DNA from: Diplolepis rosae
Taxonomy: Eukaryota; Arthropoda; Insecta; Hymenoptera; Diplolepididae
Assembly: GCA_030998225.1 (NCBI GenBank)
Contig: JAPYXD010000161.1
Location: 2,356,001 to 2,420,000, forward strand
Reading direction: 5' to 3'
Length of the DNA stretch: 64,000 bases
The notes beneath the pieces are model-generated. The model saw nothing but the letters and a program-made list of their open reading frames with translations. It made no database searches and was not told where the DNA came from. The position numbers and the translations under genes were made by a program. Positions 12,495-26,168 of this stretch are shown here, one piece after another (within the stretch, counting starts at the first letter, position 1; the number at the start of each line of letters is the position of its first letter).

Positions 12495-13579
12495 AACACT
12501 TAGGGTCCTTAGACTCTGACCTGAATAAAGCGGCCAAGTAATGCGCGAGGACTTCGGACTCAGATTTTCTGTAAGTTGGCCAAGTAATGGGGGTGTTCAT
12601 TGGTCGTCAGGACTGATATAAATGCTAAAATAGCCGCGTAATACGCGAGATCAAACAAAGTCTGACCTAAATAAGGTGGCAAAGTAATGCGCGAGCTCCT
12701 CGGACTCTGGCTTAAAATTATGTAGCCAAGTAATGCGCGAGTTCAATGGATGTCAGGACTGATATAAATGCCTAAATTGCCGCGTAATACGCGAGATCAA
12801 ACAAAGTCTGACCTAAATAAGGTGGCAAAGTAATGCGCGAGCTGATCGGAGTCTGGATTAAAATTATGTAGCCAAGTAATGCGCGAGTTCAATGGACGTC
12901 AGGACTGATATAAATACAAAAATAGCCGCGTAATACGCGAGTTGAACGAAGTCTGATCTGATAAGAGTGGCCAAGTAATGCGCGAATTCTTAGGGGTATA
13001 AGAATTTTTATAAAGTGTCCAAAAAATAATAATTAACACTTAGGGTCCTTAGACTCTGACCTGAATAAAGCGGCCTAGTAATGCGCGAGCACTTCGGACT
13101 CAGATTTTCAGTAAGGTGGCGAAGTAATGCGCGAGTTCAATGGTCGTCAGGACTGATATAAATGCAAAAATAGCCGCGTAATACGCGAGATAAAAACAAA
13201 GTATGACCTAAATAAGGTGGCAAAGTAATGCGCGAGCTCCTCGGACTCTCACTTAAAATTATGTAGCCAAGTAATGCGCGAGTTCAATGGACGTCAGGAC
13301 TCGATATAAATGCAAAAATAGCCGCGTAATACGCGAGATCAAGCAAAGTCTGACCTAAATAAGGTGGCAAAGTAATACGCGAATTCTTAGTACAGAATTT
13401 TTATATATAAAGTGGCCAAGTAATGCGCGAGTTTAATGGACGTCAGGACTGATATGAATATAAAAATAGGCGCGTAATACGCGAGATCAAACGAAATCTG
13501 ACCTAAATAAGGTGGCAAAGTAATGCGCGAATTCTTAGGGGTATAAGAATTTTTATAAAGTGGCCAAAAAATAATAATT
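12495..13579 (+). repeat. Units of 540 and 545 bp
   Basis: Copy of 1323-2406 and 29659-30742. It contains a divergent patch at about 12550-12602, with substitutions in the E tail and the next A box (GTAATGGGGGTGTTCATTGG), and another at about 12841-12870 (GAGCTGATCGGAGTCTGGAT). Its neighbours are close to consensus. Confidence 0.78.
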
Positions 13580-15375
13580 AACGCGTAGGTTCGTTATACT
13601 CTGACCTGAATATAGCGGCCAAGTAATGCGCGAGCACTTCGGACTCTGATTTTCAGTAAGGTGGCCAAGTAATGCGCGAGTTCAATGGACGTCAGGACTG
13701 ATATAAATGCAAAAATAGCCGCGTAATACGCGAGATCAAGCAAAGTCTGACCTAAATAAGGTGGCAAAGTAATACGCGAATTCTTAGTACAGAATTTTTA
13801 TATATAAAGTGGCCAAGTAATGCGCGAGTTCAATGGACGTCAGGACTGATATAAATGCAAAAATAGCCGCGTAATACGCGAGATCAAGCAAAGTCTGACC
13901 TAAATAAGGTGGCAAAGTAATGCGCGAATTCTTAGTACAGGATTTTTATATAAAGTGGCCATGTAATGCGCGAGCTCTTCGGACTCTGGCTTAAAGTTTT
14001 TTGGCCAAGTAATGCGCGAGTTCAATCGACGTCAGGACTGATATAAATGCAAAAATAGCCGCGTAATACGCGAGATCAAACAAAGTCTGACCTAAATAAG
14101 GTGGAAAAGTAATGCGCGAATTCTTAGTACAGGATCTTAATATAAAGCGGCCAAGTAATGCGCGAGCACTTCGGACTCTGATTTTCAGTAAGGTGGCTAA
14201 GTAATGCGCGAGTGCAATGGACGTCAGGACTGATATAAATGCAAAAATAGCCGCGTAATACGGGAGATCATACGAAATCTGACCTAATTAAGGTGGCAAA
14301 GTAATGCGCGAATTCTTAGTACAGGATTTTTATATAAAGTGGCCAAGTAATGCGCGAGCTCTTCGGACTCTGGCTTAAAGTTTTTTGGCCAAGTAATGCG
14401 CGAGTTCAATGGACGTCAGGACCGATATAAATGCAAAAATAGCCGAGTAATACGTGAGATCAAACGAAGTCTGACCTAAATAAGGTGGCAAAGTACTGAG
14501 CGAATTCTTAGTACAGAATTTTTATATAAAGTGGCCATGTAATGCGCGAGCTCTTCGGACTCTGGCTTAAAATTATGTGGCCAAGTAATGCGCGAGTTCA
14601 ATGGACGTCAGGACTGATATAAATGCAAAAATAGCAGCGTAATACGCGAGATCAAACGAAATCTGACCTAAAAAAGGTGGCAAAGTAATGCGCGAATTCT
14701 AAGTACCGAATTTTTATATAAATTGGCCAAGTAATGCGCGAGCTCTTCGGACTCTGGCTTAAATTTATGTGGCCAAGTAATGCGCGAGTTCAATGGACGT
14801 CAGGACTGATATAAATGCAAAAATAGCCGCGTAATACGCGAGATCAAACGAAATCTCACCTAAATAAGGTGGCAAAGTAATGCGCGAGCTCTTCGGACTC
14901 TGGCTTAACATTATGTGGCCAAGTAATGCGCGAGTTCATTGGACGTCATGACTGATATAAATGCACAAAAAGCCGCGTAAGACGCGAGATCAAACAAAGT
15001 CTGACCTAAATAAGGTGGCAAAGTAATGCGCGAATTCTTAGTACAGAATTTTCATATATAAAGTGGCCAAGTAATGCGCGAGTTTAATGAACGTCAGGAC
15101 TGATATGAATACAAAAATAGGCGCGTAATACGCGAGATCAAACAAAGTCTGACCTAAATAAGGTGGCAAAGTACTGCGCGAGCTCTTCGGACTCTGGCTT
15201 AAAATTATGTTGCCAAGTAATGCGCGAGTTCAATGGACGTCAGGACTGATATAAAAACAAAAATAGCCGCGTAATACGCGAGTTGAACGAAGTCTGATCT
15301 GATAAGAGTGGCCAAGTAATGCGCGAATTCTTAGGGGTATAAGAATTTTTATAAAGTGTCCAAAAAATAAGAATT
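13580..15375 (+). repeat. Long higher-order unit, 1796 bp
   Basis: Same parse and length as 30743-32538, offset 17,163 bp: F2b-E, A-B-C, A-B-C-D, A-B-C-E, three further A-B-C-D, A-B-D, A-B-C, A'-B-D, A-B3-F1. Monomer lengths add up to 1796. The D variants TTAAAGTTTTTTGG fall at matching positions. Confidence 0.82.
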
Positions 15376-18300
15376 AACACTTAGGGTCCTTAGACTCTGA
15401 CCTGAATAAAGCGGCCAAGTAATGCGCGAGCACTTCGGACTCAGATTTTCAGTAAGGTGGCCAAGTAATGCGCGAGTTCAATGGTCGTCAGGACTGATAT
15501 AAATGCAAAAATAGCCGCGTAATACGCGAGATCAAACAAAGTCTGACCTAAATAAGGTGGCAAAGTAATGCGCGAGCTCCTCGGACTCTGGCTTAAAATT
15601 ATGTAGCCAAGTAATGCGCGAGTTCAATGGATGTCAGGACTGATATAAATGCCAAAATAGCCGCGTAATACGCGAGATCAAACAAAGTCTGACCTAAATA
15701 AGGTGGCAAAGTAATGCGCGAGCTCCTCGGACTCTGGCTTAAAATTATGTAGCCAAGTAATGCGCGAGTTCAATGGACGTCAGGACTGATATAAATACAA
15801 AAATAGCCGCGTAATACGCGAGTTGAACGAAGTCTGATCTGATAAGAGTGGCCAAGTAATCCGCGAATTCTTAGGGGTATAAGAATTTTTATAAAGTGGC
15901 CAAAAAATAATAATTAACACTTAGGGTCCTTAGAATCTGACCTGAATAAAGCGGCCAAGTAATGCGCGAGCACTTCGGACTCAGATTTTCAGTAAGGTGG
16001 CCAAGTAATGCGCGAGTTCAATGGTCGTCAGGACTGATATAAATGCAAAAATAGCCGCGTAATACGCGAGATCAAACAAAGTCTGACCTAAATAAGGTGG
16101 CAAAGTAATGCGCGAGCTCCTCGGACTCTGGCTTAAAATTATGTAGCCAAGTAATGCGCGAGTTCAATGGACGTCAGGACTGATATAAATGCAAAAATAG
16201 CCGCGTAATACGCGAGATCAAGCAAAGTCTGACCTAAATAAGGTGGCAAAGTAATGCGCGAATTCTTAGTACAGGATTTTTATATAAAATGGCCAAGTAA
16301 TGCGCGAGCTTTTCGGACTCTGGCTTAAAGTTTTTTGGCCAAGTAATGCGCGAGTTCAATGGACGTCAGGACCGATATAAATGCAAAAATAGCCGAGTAA
16401 TACGTGAGATCAAACGAAGTCTGACCTAAATAAAGTGGCAAAGTACTGAGCGAATTCTTAGTACAGAATTTTTATATAAAGTGGCCAAGTATTGCGCGAG
16501 CTCTTCGGACTCTGGCTTAAAATTATGTGGCCAAGTAATGCGCGAGTTCAATGGACGTCAGGACTGATATAAATGCAAAAATAGCCGGGTAATACGTGAG
16601 ATCAAACGAAATCTGACCTAAAAAAGGTGGCAAAGTAATGCGCGAATTCTTAGTACAGAATTTTTATATAAAGTGGCCAAGTAATGCGCGAGCACTTCGG
16701 ACTCTGATTTTCAGTAAGGTGGCCAAGTAATGCGCGAGTTCAATGGACGTCAGGACTGATATAAATGCAAAAATAGCCGCGTAATACGCGAGATCAGACG
16801 AAATCTGACCTAAATAAGGTGGAAAAGTAATGCGCGAATTCTTAGTACAGAATTTTTATATAAAGTGGCCAAGTAATGCGCGAGCTCTTCGGACTCTGGC
16901 TTAAAATGATGTGGCCAAGTAATGCGCGAGCTCTTCGGACTCTGTCTTAAAATTATGTGGCCAAGTAATGCGCGAGTTCAATGGACGTCAGGACTGATAT
17001 AAATGCAAAAATAGCCGCGTAATACGCGAGATCAAACAAAGTCTGACCTAAATAAGGTGGCAAAGTAATGCGCGAGCTCCTTGGACTCTGGCTTAAAATT
17101 ATGTGGCCAAGTAATGCGCGAGTTCAATGGACGTCAGGACTGATATAAATGCAAAAATAGCCGCGTAATACGCGAGATCAAGCAAAGTCTGACCTAAATA
17201 AGGTGGCAAAGTAATGCGCGAATTCTTAGTACAGGATTTTTATATAAAGTGGCCATGTAATGCGCGAGCTCTTCGGACTCTGGCTTAAAGTTTTTTGGCC
17301 AAGTAATGCGCGAGTTCAATGGACGTCAGGACTGATATAAATGCAAAAATAGCCGCGTAATACGCGAGATCAAACAAAGTCTGACCTAAATAAGGTGGAA
17401 AAGTAATGCGCGAATTCTTAGTACAGGATCTTTATATAAAGCGGCCAAGTAATGCGCGAGCACTTCGGACTCTGATTTTCAGTAAGGTGGCTGAGTAATG
17501 CGCGAGTTCAATGGACGTCAGGACTGATATAAATGCAAAAATAGCCGCGTAATACGTGAGATCATACGAAGTCTGACCTAAATAAGGTGGCAAAGTAATG
17601 CGCGAATTCTTAGTACAGGAATTTTATATAAAGTGGCCAAGTAATGCGCGAGCTCTTCGGACTCTGGGTTAAAATTATGTGGCCAAGTCATGCGCGAGCT
17701 CTTCGGACTCTGGCTTAACATTATGTGGCCAAGTAATGCGCGAGTTCAATGGACGTCAGGACTGAGATAAATGCAAAAATAGCCGGGTTATACGAGTGAT
17801 CAAACTAATTCTGACCTAAATAAGGTGGAAAAGTAATGCGCGAATTCTTAGTACAGGATTTTTATATAAAGTGGCCAAGTAATGCGCGAGCACTTCGGAC
17901 TCTGGCTTAAAATTATGTGGCCAAGTAATGCGCGAGTTCAATGGACGTCAGGACTGATATAAATGCAAAAATAGCCGCGTAATACGCGAGATCAAACGAT
18001 ATCTAACCTAAATAAGGTGGCAAAGTAATGCGCGAATTCTTAGTACAGAATTTTTATATAAATTGTCCAAGTAATGCGCGAGCTCTTCGGACTCTGGCCT
18101 AAAATTATGTGGCCACGTACTGCGCGAGTTCAATGGACGTCAGGACTGATATAAATCCACAAATAGGCGCGTAATACGCGTGTTCAACGACACCTGACCT
18201 AAATAAGGTGGCCAAGTAATGCGCGAGCACTTCGGACTCTGGCTTAACATTATGTGGCCAAGTAATGCGCGAGTTCAATGGACGTCATGACTGATATAAA

Positions 18301-18714
18301 TGCACAAAAAGCCGCGTAAGACGCGAGATCAAACAAAGTCTGACCTAAATAAGGTGGCAAAGTAATGCGCGAATTCTTAGTACAGAATTTTCATATATAA
18401 AGTGGCCAAGTAATGCGCGAGTTTAATGAACGTCAGGACTGATATGAATACAAAAATAGGCGCGTAATACGCGAGATCAAACAAAGTCTGACCTAAATAA
18501 GGTGGCAAAGTACTGCGCGAGCTCTTCGGACTCTGGCTTAAAATTATGTCGCCAAGTAATGCGCGAGTTCAATGGACGTCAGGACTGATATAAATACAAA
18601 AATAGCCGCGTAATACGCGAGTTGAACGAAGTCTGATCTGATAAGAGTGGCCAAGTAATGCGCGAATTCTTAGGGGTATAAGAATTTTTATAAAGTGTCC
18701 AAAAAATAAGAATT
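15376..18714 (+). repeat. 3.34-kb higher-order repeat, copy 1
   Basis: A 540-bp AAGAATTAAC unit followed by a 2799-bp unit. Internal tags include GGGTTAAAATTATG with AAGTCATGCGCGAG near 17666-17692 and GTAAGACGCGAG near 18317. Copy 2 carries the same tags about 3,340 bp downstream. Confidence 0.82.
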
Positions 18715-21700
18715 AACACTTAGGGTCCTTAGACTCTGACCTGAATAAAGCGGCCAAGTAATGCGCGAGCACTTCGGACTCAGATTTTCAGTAAGGTGGC
18801 CAAGTAATGCGCGAGTTCAATGGTCGTCAGGACTGATATAAATGCAAAAATAGCCGCGTAATACGCGAGATCAAACAAAGTCTGACCTAAATAAGGTGGC
18901 AAAGTAATGCGCGAGCTCCTCGGACTCTGGCTTAAAATTATGTAGCCAAGTAATGCGCGAGTTCAATGGATGTCAGGACTGATATAAATGCCAAAATAGC
19001 CGCGTAATACGCGAGATCAAACAAAGTCTGACCTAAATAAGGTGGCAAAGTAATGCGCGAGCTCCTCGGACTCTGGCTTAAAATTATGTAGCCAAGTAAT
19101 GCGCGAGTTCAATGGACGTCAGGACTGATATAAATACAAAAATAGCCGCGTAATACGCGAGTTGAACGAAGTCTGATCTGATAAGAGTGGCCAAGTAATC
19201 CGCGAATTCTTAGGGGTATAAGAATTTTTATAAAGTGTCCAAAAAATAATAATTAACACTTAGGGTCCTTAGACTCTGACCTGAATAAAGCGGCCTAGTA
19301 ATGCGCGAGCACTTCGGACTCAGATTTTCAGTAAGGTGGCCAAGTAATGCGCGAGTTCAATGGTCGTCAGGACTGATATAAATGCAAAAATAGCCGCGTA
19401 ATACGCGAGATCAAACAAAGTCTGACCTATATAAGGTGGCAAAGTAATGCGCGAGCTCCTCGGACTCTGGCTTAGAATTATGTGGCCAAGTAATGCGCGA
19501 GTTCAATGGACGTCAGGACAGATATAAATGCAAAAATAGCCGCGTAATACGCGAGATCAAACAAAGTCTGACCTACATAAGGTGGCAAAGTAATGCGCGA
19601 ATTCTTAGTACAGGATTTTTATATAAAGTGGCCAAGTAATGCGCGAGCTCTTCGGACTCTGGCTTAAAATTATGTGGCCAAGTAATGCGCGAGTTCAGTG
19701 TACGTCAGGACGGATATAAATGCAAAAATAGCCGAGTAATACGTGAGATCAAACGAAGTCTGACCTAAATAAAGTGGCAAAGTACTGAGCGAATTCTTAG
19801 TACAGAATTTTTATATAAAGTGGCCAAGTAATGCGCGAGCTCTTCGGACTCTGTCTTTAACTTAGGTGGCCAAGTAATGCGCGAGTTCAATGGACGTCAG
19901 GACTGATATAAATGCAAAAATAGCCGGGTAATACGTGAGATCAAACGAAATCTGACCTAAAAAAGGTGGCAAAGTAATGCGCGAATTCTTAGTACAGAAT
20001 TTTTATATAAAGTGGCCAAGTAATGCGCGAGCACTTCGGACTCTGATTTTCAGTAAGGTGGCCAAGTAATGCGCGAGTTCATTGGACGTCAGGACTGATA
20101 TAAATGCAAAAATAGCCGCGTAATACGCGAGATCAAACGAAATCTGACCTAAATAAGGTGGCAAAGTAATGCGCGAATTCTTAGTACAGAATTTTTTATA
20201 TAAAGTGGCCAAGTAATGCGCGAGCTCTTCGGACTCTGGCTTAAAATGATGTGGCCAAGTAATGCGCGAGCTCTTCGGACTCTGGCTTAAAATTATGTGG
20301 CCAAGTAATGCGCGAGATCAATGGAAGTCAGGACTGATATAAATGCAAAAATAGCCGCGTAATACGCGAGATCAAACAAAGTCTGACCTAAATAAGGTGG
20401 CAAAGTAATGCGCGAGCTCCTTGGACTCTGGCTTAAAATTATGTGGCCAAGTAATGCGCGAGTTCAATGGACGTCAGGACTGATATAAATGCAAAAATAG
20501 CCGCGTAATACGCGAGATCAAACAAAGTCTGACCTAAATAAGGTGGCAAAGTAATGCGCGAATTCTTAGTACAGGATTTTTATATAAAGTGGCCATGTAA
20601 TGCCCGAGCTCTTCGGACTCTGGCTTAAAGTTTTTTGGCCAAGTAATGCGCGAGTTCAATGGACATCAGGACTGATATAAATGCAAAAATAGCCGCGTAA
20701 TACGCGAGATCAAACAAAGTCTGACCTAAATAAGGTGGAAAAGTAATGCGCGAATTCTTAGTACAGGATCTTTATATAAAGCGGCCAAGTAATGCGCGAG
20801 CACTTCGGACTCTGATTTTCAGTAAGGTGGCTGAGTAATGCGCGAGTTCAATGGACGTCAGGACTGATATAAATGCAAAAATAGCCGCGTAATACGTGAG
20901 ATCAAACGAAGTCTGACCTAAATAAGGTGGAAAAGTAATGCGCGAATTCTTAGTACAGGATTTTTATATAAAGTGGCCAAGTAATGCGCGAGCTCTTCGG
21001 ACTCTGGGTTAAAATTATGTGGCCAAGTCATGCGCGAGCTCTTCGGACTCTGGCTTAACATTATGTGGCCAAGTAATGCGCGAGTTCAATGGACGTCAGG
21101 ACTGATATAAATGCAAAAATAGCCGCGTAATACGCGAGATCAGACGAAATCTGACCTAAATAAGGTGGAAAAGTAATGCGCGAATTCTTAGTACAGAATT
21201 TTTATATAAAGTGGCCAAGTAATGCGCGAGCACTTCGGACTCTGGCTTAAAATTATGTGGCCAAGTAATGCGCGAGTTCAATGGACGTCAGGACTGATAT
21301 AAATGCAAAAATAGCCGCGTAATACGTGAGATCAAACGAAATCTGACCTAAAAAAGGTGGCAAAGTAATGCGCGAATTCTTAGTACAGGATTTTTATATA
21401 AATTGGCCAAGTAATGCGCGAGCTCTTCGGACTCTGGCTTAAAATTATGTGGCCAAGTAATGCGCGAGTTCAATGGACGTCAGGACTGATATAAATACAA
21501 AAATAGCCGCGTAATACGCGAGATCAAACGAAATCTGACCTAAATAAGGTGGCAAAGTACTGCGCGAGCTCTTCGGACTCTGGCTTAACATTATGTGGCC
21601 AAGTAATGCGCGAGTTCAATGGACGTCATGACTGATATAAATGCACAAAAAGCCGCGTAAGACGCGAGATCAAACAAAGTCTGACCTAAATAAGGTGGCA

Positions 21701-22055
21701 AAGTAATGCGCGAATTCTTAGTACAGAATTTTCATATATAAAGTGGCCAAGTAATGCGCGAGTTTAATGAACGTCAGGACTGATATGAATACAAAAATAG
21801 GCGCGTAATACGCGAGATCAAACAAAGTCTGACCTAAATAAGGTGGCAAAGTACTGCGCGAGCTCTTCGGACTCTGGCTTAAAATTATGTCGCCAAGTAA
21901 TGCGCGAGTTCAATGGACGTCAGGACTGATATAAATACAAAAATAGCCGCGTAATACGCGAGTTGAACGAAGTCTGATCTGATAAGAGTGGCCAAGTAAT
22001 GCGCGAATTCTTAGGGGTATAAGAATTTTTATAAAGTGTCCAAAAAATAAGAATT
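18715..22055 (+). repeat. 3.34-kb higher-order repeat, copy 2
   Basis: 540 plus 2801 bp, directly following copy 1 and matching it in monomer order and tags (AAGTCATGCGCGAG near 21026, GTAAGACGCGAG near 21657). The two copies form a true tandem dimer at the multi-kilobase scale. Confidence 0.82.
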
Positions 22056-25000
22056 AACACTTAGGGTCCTTAGACTCTGACCTGAATAAAGCGGCCAAGT
22101 AATGCGCGAGCACTTCGGACTCAGATTTTCAGTAAGGTGGCCAAGTAATGCGCGAGTTCAATGGTCGTCAGGACTGATATAAATGCAAAAATAGCCGCGT
22201 AATACGCGAGATCAAACAAAGTCTGACCTAAATAAGGTGGCAAAGTAATGCGCGAGCTCCTCGGACTCTGGCTTAAAATTATGTAGCCAAGTAATGCGCG
22301 AGTTCAATGGATGTCAGGACTGATATAAATGCCAAAATAGCCGCGTAATACGCGAGATCAAACAAAGTCTGACCTAAATAAGGTGGCAAAGTAATGCGCG
22401 AGCTCCTCGGACTCTGGCTTAAAATTATGTAGCCAAGTAATGCGCGAGTTCAATGGACGTCAGGACTGATATAAATACAAAAATAGCCGCGTAATACGCG
22501 AGTTGAACGAAGTCTGATCTGATAAGAGTGGCCAAGTAATCCGCGAATTCTTAGGGGTATAAGAATTTTTATAAAGTGTCCAAAAAATAATAATTAACAC
22601 TTAGGGTCCTTAGACTCTGACCTGAATAAAGCGGCCAAGTAATGCGCGAGCACTTCGGACTCAGATTTTCAGTAAGGTGGCCAAGTAATGCGCGAGTTCA
22701 ATGGACGTCAGGACTGATATAAATGCAAAAATAGCCGCGTAATACGCGAGATCAAACAAAGTCTGACCTAAATAAGGTGGCAAAGTAATGCGCGAGCTCC
22801 TCGGACTCTGGCTTAAAATTATGTAGCCAAGTAATGCGCGAGTTCAATGGACGTCAGGACTGATAAAAATGCAAAAATAGCCGCGTAATACGCGAGATCA
22901 AACAAAGTCTGACCTAAATAAGGTGGCAAATTAATGCGCGAATTCTTAGTACAGGATTTTTATATAAAGTGGCCAAGTAATGCGCGAGCTCTTCGGACTC
23001 TGGCTTAAAGTTTTTTGGCCAAGTAATGCGCGAGTTCAATGGACGTCAGGACCGATATAAATTCAAAAATAGCCGAGTAATACGTGAGATCAAACGAAGT
23101 CTGACCTAAATAATGTGGCAAAGTAATGCGCGAATTCTTAGTACAGAATTTTTATATAAAGTGGCCAAGTAATGCGCGAGCTCTTCGGACTCTGGCTTAA
23201 AATTATGTGGCCAAGTAATGCGCGAGTTCAATGGACGTCAGGACTGATATAAATGCAAAAATAGCCGCGTAATACGCGAGATCAAACGAAATCTGACCTA
23301 AAAAAGGTGGCAAAGTAATGCGCGAATTCGTAGTACAGGATTTTTATATAAAGTGGCCAAGTAATGCGCGAGCACTTCGGACTCTGATTTTCAGTAAGGT
23401 GGGCAAGTAATGCGCGAGTTCATTGGACGTCAGGACTGATATAAATGCAAAAATAGCCGCGTAATACGCGAGATCAAACGAAATCTGTCCTAAATAAGGT
23501 GGCAAAGTAATGCGCGAATTCTTAGTACAGAATTTTTATATAAAGTGGCCAAGTAATGCGCGAGCTCTTCGGACTCTGGCTTAAAATTATGTGGCCAAGT
23601 AATGCGCGAGCTCTTCGGACTCTGGCTTAAAATTATGTGGCCAAGTAATGCGCGAGTTCAATGGACGTCAGGACTGATATAAATGCAAAAATAGCCGCGT
23701 AATACGCGAGATCAAACAAAGTCTGACCTAAATAAGGTGGCAAAGTAATGCGCGAGCTCCTTGGACTCTGGCTTAAAATTATGTGGCCAAGTAATGCGCG
23801 AGATCAATGGAAGTCAGGACTGATATAAATGCAAAAATAGCCGCGTAATACGCGAGATCAAACAAAGTCTGACCTAAATAAGGTGGCAAAGTAATGCGCG
23901 AATTCTTAGTACAGGATTTTTATATAAAGTGGCCATGTAATGCGCGAGCTCTTCGGACTCTGGCTTAAAGTTTTTTGGCCAAGTAATGCGCGAGTTCAAT
24001 GGACGTCAGGACTGATATAAATGCAAAAATAGCCGCGTAATACGCGAGATCAAACAAAGTCTGACCTAAATAAGGTGGAAAAGTAATGCGCGAATTCTTA
24101 GTACAGGATCTTTATATAAAGCGGCCAAGTAATGCGCGAGCACTTCGGACTCTGATTTTCAGTAAGGTGGCAAAGTAATGCGCGAGTTCAATGGAAGTTA
24201 GGACTGATATAAATGCAAAAATAGCAGCGTAATACGTGAGATCATACGAAGTCTGACCTAAATAAGGTGGCAAAGTAATGCGCGAATTCTTAGTACAGGA
24301 TTTTAATATAAAGTGGCCAAGTAATGCGCGAGCTCTTCGGACTCTGGCTTAAAGTTTTTTGCCAAGTAATGCGCGAGTTCAATGGACGTCAGGACCGATA
24401 TAAATGCAAAAATAGCCGAGTAATACGTGAGATCAAACGAAGTCTGACCTAAATAAGGTGGCAAAGTACTGAGCGAATTCTTAGTACAGAATTTTTATAT
24501 AAAGTGGCCAAGTATTGCGCGAGTTCAAGGGACGTAAGGACTGATACAAAGGAAAAAATAGCCGCGTACTTCGCGAGTTCATACACAGTCTGACCTAAAT
24601 AAGGTGGCAAAGTAATGCGCGAATTCTTAGTACAGGATTTTTATATAAAGTGGCCAAGTAATGCGCGAGCTCTTCGGACTCTGGCTTAAAGTTTTTTGGC
24701 CAAGTAATGCGCCAGATCAATGGACGTCAGGACCGATATAAATGCAAAAATAGCCGAGTAATACGTGAGATCAAACGAAGTCTGACCTAAATAAGGTGGC
24801 AAAGTATTGAGCGAATTCTTAGTACAGAATTTTTATATAAAGTGGCCAAGTAATGCGCGAGCTCTTCGGACTCTGGCTTAAAATTATGTGGCCAAGTAAT
24901 GCGCGAGTTCAATGGACGTCAGGACTGATATAAATGCAAAAATAGCCGCGTAATACGCGAGATCAAACGAAATCTGAACTAAATAAGGTGGCAAAGTAAT

Positions 25001-26168
25001 GCGCGAGCTCTTCGGACTCTGGCTTAACATTATGTGGCCAAGTAATGCGCGAGTTCAATGGACGTCATGACTGATATAAATGCACAAAAAGCCGCGTAAC
25101 ACGCGAGATCAAACCAACTCTGACCTCACAAAGGTGGCAACCTTCCGCGCGAATTATTAGTCCAGAATTTTTATATAAAGTGGCCAAGTAATGCGCGAGC
25201 TCTTCGGACTCTGGCTTAAAATTATGTGGCCAAGTAATGCGCTAGTTCAATGGACGTCAGGACTGATATAAATGCAAAAATAGCCGCGTAATACGCGAGA
25301 TCAAACGAAATCTGACCTAAATAAGGTGGCAAAGTAATGCGCGAGCTCTTCGGACTCTGGCTTAAAATTATGTGGCCAAGTAATGCGCGAGTTCAATGGA
25401 CGGCGGGACTGATATAATTACAAAAATAGGCGCGTAATACGCGAGATCAAACGAAATCTGACCTAAAAAAGGTGGCAAAGTAATGCGCGAATTCTTAGTA
25501 CCGAATTTTTATATAAATTGGCCAAGTAATGCGCGAGCTCTTCGGACTCTGGCTTAAAATTATGTGGCCAAGTAATGCGCGAGTTCAATGGACGTCAGGA
25601 CTGATATAAATGCAAAAATAGCCGCGTAATACGCGAGATCAAACGAAATCTGACCTAAATAAGGTGGCAAAGTAAAGCGCGATCACTTCGGACTCTGGCT
25701 TAACATTATGTGGCAAAGTAATGCGCGAGTTCAATGGACGTCATGACTGATATAAATGCACAGAAAGCCGCGTAGTACGCGAGATCAAACAAAGTCTGAC
25801 CTAAATAAGGTGGCAAAGTAATGCGCGAATTCTTAGTACAGAATTTTAATATAAAGTGGCAAAGTAATGCGCGAGTTTAATGAACGTCAGGACTGATATG
25901 AATACAAAAATAGGCGCGTAATACGCGAGATCAAACAATGTCTGACCTAAATAAGGTGGCAAAGTACTGCGCGAGCTCTTCGGACTCTGGCTTAAAATTA
26001 TGTCGCCAAGTAATGCGCGAGTTCAATGGACGTCAGGACTGATATAAATACAAAAATAGCCGCGTAATACGCGAGTTGAACGAAGTCTGATCTGATAAGA
26101 GTGGCCAAGTAATGCGCGAATTCTTAGGGATATAAGAATTTTTATAAAGTGTCCAAAAAATAATAATT
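22056..26168 (+). repeat. 3.34-kb higher-order repeat, expanded hybrid copy 3 (4113 bp)
   Basis: Begins as copies 1 and 2 do (540-bp unit, then the same monomer order), but from about 24177 resembles 9000-11014, including AAGTATTGCGCGAGTTC near 24512 and a closing GGGATATAAG. It looks like a recombinant of the two long-block families. Divergent patches lie at about 24525-24595 and 25100-25165. Confidence 0.72.

Noticed and set aside
12550..12602. Possible small insertion of foreign DNA at divergent patches
   Set aside because: Monomer phase and length are kept across this and the other patches, so they are substituted monomers, not insertions.
24177..25165. Inversion in the hybrid third 3.34-kb copy
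   Set aside because: All boxes there still read in the plus orientation; only monomer type and order change.
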